Assembly: GCA_964497585.1 (NCBI GenBank)
Contig: CAZCDS010000007.1
Location: 97,597-161,596 of the forward strand
DNA length: 64,000 bases
Reading direction: 5' to 3'
Origin: CAZCDS01 sp964497585
GTDB lineage: Bacteria; Desulfobacterota; Desulfomonilia; Desulfomonilales; Desulfomonilaceae
In this document: positions 62,567-64,000 of the stretch, in pieces
How positions within the stretch are numbered: position 1 is the first letter of the stretch
How the letters are laid out: every line of letters begins with the position of its first letter
Notes under the pieces: model-generated
The model's input: only the letters and a program-made list of their open reading frames with translations
What the model was told of the DNA's origin: nothing
Database searches by the model: none
Translations under genes and position numbers: made by a program

Positions 62567-62629
62567 CCCGGGCCGAATCGTTGCTTTGCGAGGCTGAGAT
62601 TCGGGAATGCAGAAGCCCCCTTGGGGATC

Positions 62630-63415
62630 TTACTTCATCGGATACGCGTGAACCCAAATCACGGCACCGATTTCGACCTCTTTATCTTTGCCCTGATGTT
62701 TGATCTTTTTGAGGCCTTCCATGAGCGCGGCAAAACCCCACCAGCCCGCCTTGGGCATGGCAAATGTAAAGATTCCGTTGGAATCGGCCTTCACAACCTG
62801 GGTCACGTGCGCATCTGTGGGCGCCTTGCTCTTGCCTTTGCCCCACCATTCAACTTCAACTTCGGCATTCGGGACCGGTTTTCCTCCCATCATGACCTGA
62901 CCTGTGAAGACGTTTCCCGCGTACAAGCTGTACGGTCTGGTGAGGGGAATGATTTCACAGGGCAGACCGGCGACTTTCGCGATCGGCGCGTCCCATCCTT
63001 CTTCCGCTCCCAACGCGTCAACGATCACCTTGGTGGCGTGTACGATGAATTTGTCCTCAGCGGGTTCCCAATAGGGCTTCGGGAGCATGAAAAACAGGTA
63101 ATCGCCGGGTCTCTTGATCTTGTAGGTGGTCTCCCAGGTCCGTTTTCCGTCGACCTTTTTTTCTGTCAGCGTACCCATAAGGTCGGTCACTCTCCCATCC
63201 ATGACCACGCCGAATTTTACCGGCTTTGCCAGTTCCATGATTGGCCCGCCCTCGAAGGGATGGGTAAAGAGCAACTTGAGCCCAATCTCCTTCGGCCCAC
63301 TTGCGGAAACATTGTCTGTGGACGGGATGATCATCCCGAAATGGGCCGAACTCCAATGCGGGGAAACAAATGCGAAAACGGCAATTGCCAGGCAGGAAAC
63401 GATAGTCCTTCTCAT
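62630..63415 (-). CDS. DUF4198 periplasmic protein, NikK-like (nickel uptake)
   Basis: 261 residues. Signal peptide 1-24 (CLAIAVFAFVSPHWSSA) cleaved before HFGMIIP, leaving an N-terminal His, a possible metal ligand. DUF4198 follows (GLKLLFTHPFEGGPIMELA; GDYLFFMLPKPYWEPAEDKF; GNVFTGQVMMGGKPVPNAEV; FTFAMPKAGWWGFAAL). DUF4198 proteins of this type are the NikK component associated with ECF nickel/cobalt transporters. The gene just upstream on the same strand encodes a small membrane protein that fits NikL; the transporter core (nikMNQO) is not in the window. It converges on selA. Confidence 0.78.
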   Translation of the reverse strand: MRRTIVSCLAIAVFAFVSPHWSSAHFGMIIPSTDNVSASGPKEIGLKLLFTHPFEGGPIMELAKPVKFGVVMDGRVTDLMGTLTEKKVDGKRTWETTYKIKRPGDYLFFMLPKPYWEPAEDKFIVHATKVIVDALGAEEGWDAPIAKVAGLPCEIIPLTRPYSLYAGNVFTGQVMMGGKPVPNAEVEVEWWGKGKSKAPTDAHVTQVVKADSNGIFTFAMPKAGWWGFAALMEGLKKIKHQGKDKEVEIGAVIWVHAYPMK

Positions 63416-63523
63416 GCCGAAACCTCCGTGAGAAGTGTGAAAAATAGTGCGTTCCGGTCTGAACCGTAACTCGGAATCGCTGATGTCTTCTGTTAGCCCT
63501 CTCTGGGTTGTCGATGGCGGGCT

Positions 63524-63862
63524 TCACGCCAGCAACACGCAGTCCCACAACCGGTCGAAGACGCCTTCACGCTCTTCCTCTTCTTCGTCGGCTGCTTCCG
63601 CTTCTTCCTCTTCTTCCGCTTCCAGGCCTTCACGTTCTTCGTAGCCGCGCGCGAGGATCGTGACGCCGAGGATACTCCGCGTCCAGCCTGTGAAACTCGC
63701 GGCCGGGGCAAGGCTTGACGCGAGCCCGGAAGTCGCCATCTCTGTTGTCACGGGGTGCGCGACGCCTCCAATGAGCAAACCGAGGGCGGCTATCGCCGCG
63801 ACACACGTGACCGCGATCGTAACCGCAATGAGGGCATCCAAAGGTCTCCCTGTTCTTCTCAT
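63524..63862 (-). CDS. Small membrane protein with acidic tract (NikL-like candidate)
   Basis: 112 residues. One membrane helix near the N-terminus (LDALIAVTIAVTCVAAIAAL) and a possible second hydrophobic stretch (SLAPAASFTGWTRSILGVTI), then a run rich in Glu (EAEEEEEAEAADEEEEEREG) and a short hydrophobic C-terminus (VFDRLWDCVLLA). The gene lies 108 bp upstream of the NikK-like gene in the same direction. Position and topology suggest NikL, the companion subunit; sequence alone is too low in complexity to prove it. The acidic cluster could bind metal cations. Confidence 0.5.
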   Translation of the reverse strand: MRRTGRPLDALIAVTIAVTCVAAIAALGLLIGGVAHPVTTEMATSGLASSLAPAASFTGWTRSILGVTILARGYEEREGLEAEEEEEAEAADEEEEEREGVFDRLWDCVLLA

Positions 63863-63910
63863 CTTGAACTCTCCATTTTAAGGCTCTGATCGGACGGTCA
63901 ACCGATTTCC

Positions 63911-64000
63911 CTAGAACCAGAATCCGATCGAGACCTCTCCGCCGCTCACAGGTTCGATAACCCTGTCCGGACTAGTGCCCCAGCAGTTCGCAGCTACGGG
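63911..64000 (-). CDS. C-terminal end of a probable outer-membrane beta-barrel protein
   Basis: Only 29 codons are in the window, ending SGGEVSIGFWF-TAG. An alternating hydrophobic final strand with terminal aromatic Phe is the typical C-terminal signature of outer-membrane barrels recognised by BamA. Same strand and just upstream of the NikL/NikK-like pair, so it might be an outer-membrane metal receptor; that is inference. Confidence 0.45.
   Translation of the reverse strand, partial: PVAANCWGTSPDRVIEPVSGGEVSIGFWF

Overview
The window is GC-rich Gram-negative chromosomal DNA, most consistent with Desulfobacterota (the former Deltaproteobacteria, Desulfomonile/Syntrophobacter-like lineages); this is inferred from gene content and order, not from a marker-gene search. 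Supporting features are a lysS-lolC-lolD-bamA-ompH-lpxD-lpxA-lpxI-msbA-lpxK envelope cluster that uses LpxI, a pilB-pilT-pilC type IV pilus set, two DUF362/ferredoxin proteins, SelA, a NikK/NikL-like nickel-uptake fragment, and many exported TPR proteins.

Layout. 1-425: start of a glycerol-1-phosphate dehydrogenase-like gene (minus, cut by the edge). 722-4309: exported TPR-CHAT protease-like protein. 4310-6135: mostly non-coding, with a diverged 200-bp inverted repeat pair, a fossil peptide fragment and one small ORF. 6136-6210: tRNA-Gly(GCC). 6371-9028: MOSC protein and an EF-G-like GTPase. 9406-9837: exported proline-rich protein behind a perfect-consensus promoter. 10007-13478: two-gene AAA ATPase/subtilase module of the IetAS anti-phage type, with its own promoter and a candidate operator. 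13685-27527: long minus-strand envelope operon (lysS, lipoprotein sorting, BamA, Skp/OmpH, lipid A genes, MsbA, LpxK, heptosyltransferase). 27757-32012: type IV pilus pilB-pilT-pilC with terminator. 32201-36097: DUF362 iron-sulfur protein, exported proline-rich protein, purF. 36466-39356: TPR-lytic transglycosylase-ispD operon. 39538-44189: polyprenyl diphosphate synthase, BamD-like lipoprotein, NFACT/RqcH protein, second DUF362 protein. 44190-47107: repeat-rich region with a palindromic repeat, a ~51-bp degenerate tandem repeat, and two copies of a ~225-bp element with covarying terminal inverted repeats on either side of an exported TPR gene. 47108-50856: cytoplasmic TPR protein and a large Ser/Thr kinase. 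50977-57352: ABC-F ATPase, GIY-YIG protein, then ttcA-ribE-ribBA-ribH-nusB. 57396-64000: exported Pro/Glu-rich protein, mtaB, exported small protein, selA, and a NikK/NikL-like pair next to the tail of a probable outer-membrane protein.

How genes work together. Most of the window is envelope biogenesis: lipid A synthesis and flipping (LpxD, LpxA, LpxI, LpxK, MsbA), outer-membrane protein assembly (BamA, BamD-like, Skp), lipoprotein release (LolC/D), peptidoglycan cleavage and isoprenoid synthesis. fabZ and lpxB are missing from their usual places in the lpx cluster. A second block makes riboflavin (RibE, RibBA, RibH) next to tRNA thiolation (TtcA). The accessory parts are the IetAS-like module, the CHAT protein, the TPR/kinase pair and the repeat-flanked TPR gene. 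Start codons were moved downstream of the longest open frame wherever a Shine-Dalgarno site, a signal peptide or family homology favoured it; each case is noted.
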